The notes beneath the pieces were generated by a model. It made no database searches. It saw nothing but the letters and a program-made list of their open reading frames with translations, and was not told the DNA's origin. DNA of 13,399 nt from Chloroflexota bacterium (GTDB lineage Bacteria; Chloroflexota; Dehalococcoidia; Bin125), in contig JAPPBK010000145.1 of NCBI GenBank assembly GCA_026705105.1, positions 1-13,399 on the forward strand, written 5' to 3'. A program made the position numbers and the translations under genes. Below are positions 12,829-13,399 of this stretch, one piece after another. Numbering within the stretch: position 1 is the stretch's first letter; each line of letters opens with the position of its first letter.

Positions 12829-13399
12829 ATGACCTCAGATGCACCTGATAGCCCAACCGGCACCGCCGACCCTCCGGTGTTCCTGACCGGGGCCGCCGGA
12901 CACGTCGGGGCCAATCTCGTGCGTCGGTTGCTCGACGACGGCGTCGGAGTCCGCGTGCTGCTCAGGCCCGAGGACAACAACGACGCGTTGGACGGACTTG
13001 ACGTCGAGCGCGTCTATGGCGACATTCGCGACCTGGACGCCACCAGGCAGGCGATCGCCGGTTGTCACCGCGTCTATCACACCGCCGCGCTCGTCTCGAC
13101 CATCGACGGCGACGACGCCCACCGCCGCGACGTGTTCGAGTCGAATGTCGTCGGAACGCGCAACGTGCTCCAGGCGGCACGAGAGTTTGATACCGGACGC
13201 GTTGTCGTCACCGGCTCCTTCAGCGCCGTCGGCTACGACCTGGACGATTCCTCCATACCAACCAGGGAGACAATGCCGTTCTATCCGATGGAACGCACGA
13301 TGCCCTACGAGCGCAGCAAGGCGATGGTCGAAACCGAGTGCTGGCACGCGGCGGCGGGTGGACAGGATGTGCTGATCGCCACCTCGTGCGCGGTCGTCG
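12829..13399 (+). CDS. NAD(P)-dependent epimerase/dehydratase (extended SDR), C-terminus cut by window edge
   Basis: A Rossmann-fold oxidoreductase of the extended short-chain dehydrogenase type, the group that includes sugar epimerases, dihydroflavonol reductase-like and 3-beta-hydroxysteroid dehydrogenase-like enzymes. The first 190 residues are present. The nucleotide-binding motif is LTGAAGHVGANL (19-30). GDIRD is at 64-68 and HTAAL at 84-88. The catalytic Ser is in VVTGSFSAVG (Ser130, possibly Ser132), and the Tyr160-x-x-x-Lys164 pair is in PYERSK. The usual length is about 320-350 residues, so roughly 140 are missing, including the substrate-binding part. ATG 12829 has GGGAG four bases upstream, a short spacing; no better in-frame start exists. 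The substrate cannot be assigned. Confidence 0.92.
   Translation, partial: MTSDAPDSPTGTADPPVFLTGAAGHVGANLVRRLLDDGVGVRVLLRPEDNNDALDGLDVERVYGDIRDLDATRQAIAGCHRVYHTAALVSTIDGDDAHRRDVFESNVVGTRNVLQAAREFDTGRVVVTGSFSAVGYDLDDSSIPTRETMPFYPMERTMPYERSKAMVETECWHAAAGGQDVLIATSCAVV

Overview
The window is GC-rich and densely coded, with very few spacer bases. Thirteen genes are supported, two of them cut by the window edges, plus one clear RNA regulator. The gene mix is a corrinoid-salvage operon, a tungsten-type aldehyde:ferredoxin oxidoreductase (AOR), an acyl-CoA carboxylase-type carboxyltransferase, a TauD-type dioxygenase, an HSL-type hydrolase and an ABM monooxygenase. This is compatible with a free-living high-GC bacterium such as a Chloroflexota (SAR202/Dehalococcoidia-like) lineage. 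That placement is an inference from gene content and base composition; no marker gene fixes the phylum.

Layout. Bases 1-1530 (minus): AOR, C-terminus cut off by the window. 1531-1755: intergenic spacer with a palindromic repeat unit and a two-copy 24-base tandem repeat. 1756-3390 (minus): carboxyltransferase. 3498-4310 (plus): TauD/TfdA dioxygenase, divergent from the carboxyltransferase. 4338-4376: strong hairpin between convergent genes. 4380-5423 (minus): HSL-family alpha/beta hydrolase. 5580-5903 (plus): small ABM-domain protein. 5909-11591 (minus): a compact seven-gene operon, read btuC-btuD-cobO-cobT-cobS-cobC-cobU. 11592-11935: its leader, holding a class-I cobalamin riboswitch and a Shine-Dalgarno-sequestering hairpin. 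11936-12646 (minus): polytopic membrane protein of unknown function. 12829-13399 (plus): start of an NAD-dependent epimerase/dehydratase, cut by the window end.

How the genes work together. The operon imports corrinoids (BtuCD), adenosylates them (CobO), activates the cobinamide side chain (CobU), activates the lower-ligand base (CobT), joins the two halves (CobS) and removes the 5'-phosphate (CobC). It is therefore a nucleotide-loop assembly and salvage module, not a de novo corrin-ring pathway. No substrate-binding protein (BtuF), cobyric acid amidase or aminopropanol-attachment enzyme (CbiB) is present in the window. Adenosylcobalamin made by the operon would bind the riboswitch. The leader architecture suggests that ligand binding then hides the btuC ribosome-binding site.

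The other genes look like separate catabolic units: aldehyde oxidation, acyl-CoA carboxylation or decarboxylation, oxidative attack and ester hydrolysis. I see no toxin, phage, transposase, CRISPR, tRNA or rRNA. The most unusual signals are regulatory: the perfect 11-bp hairpin with a GNRA loop that buries the btuC ribosome-binding site, and a promoter-like motif shared by the AOR and dioxygenase genes.
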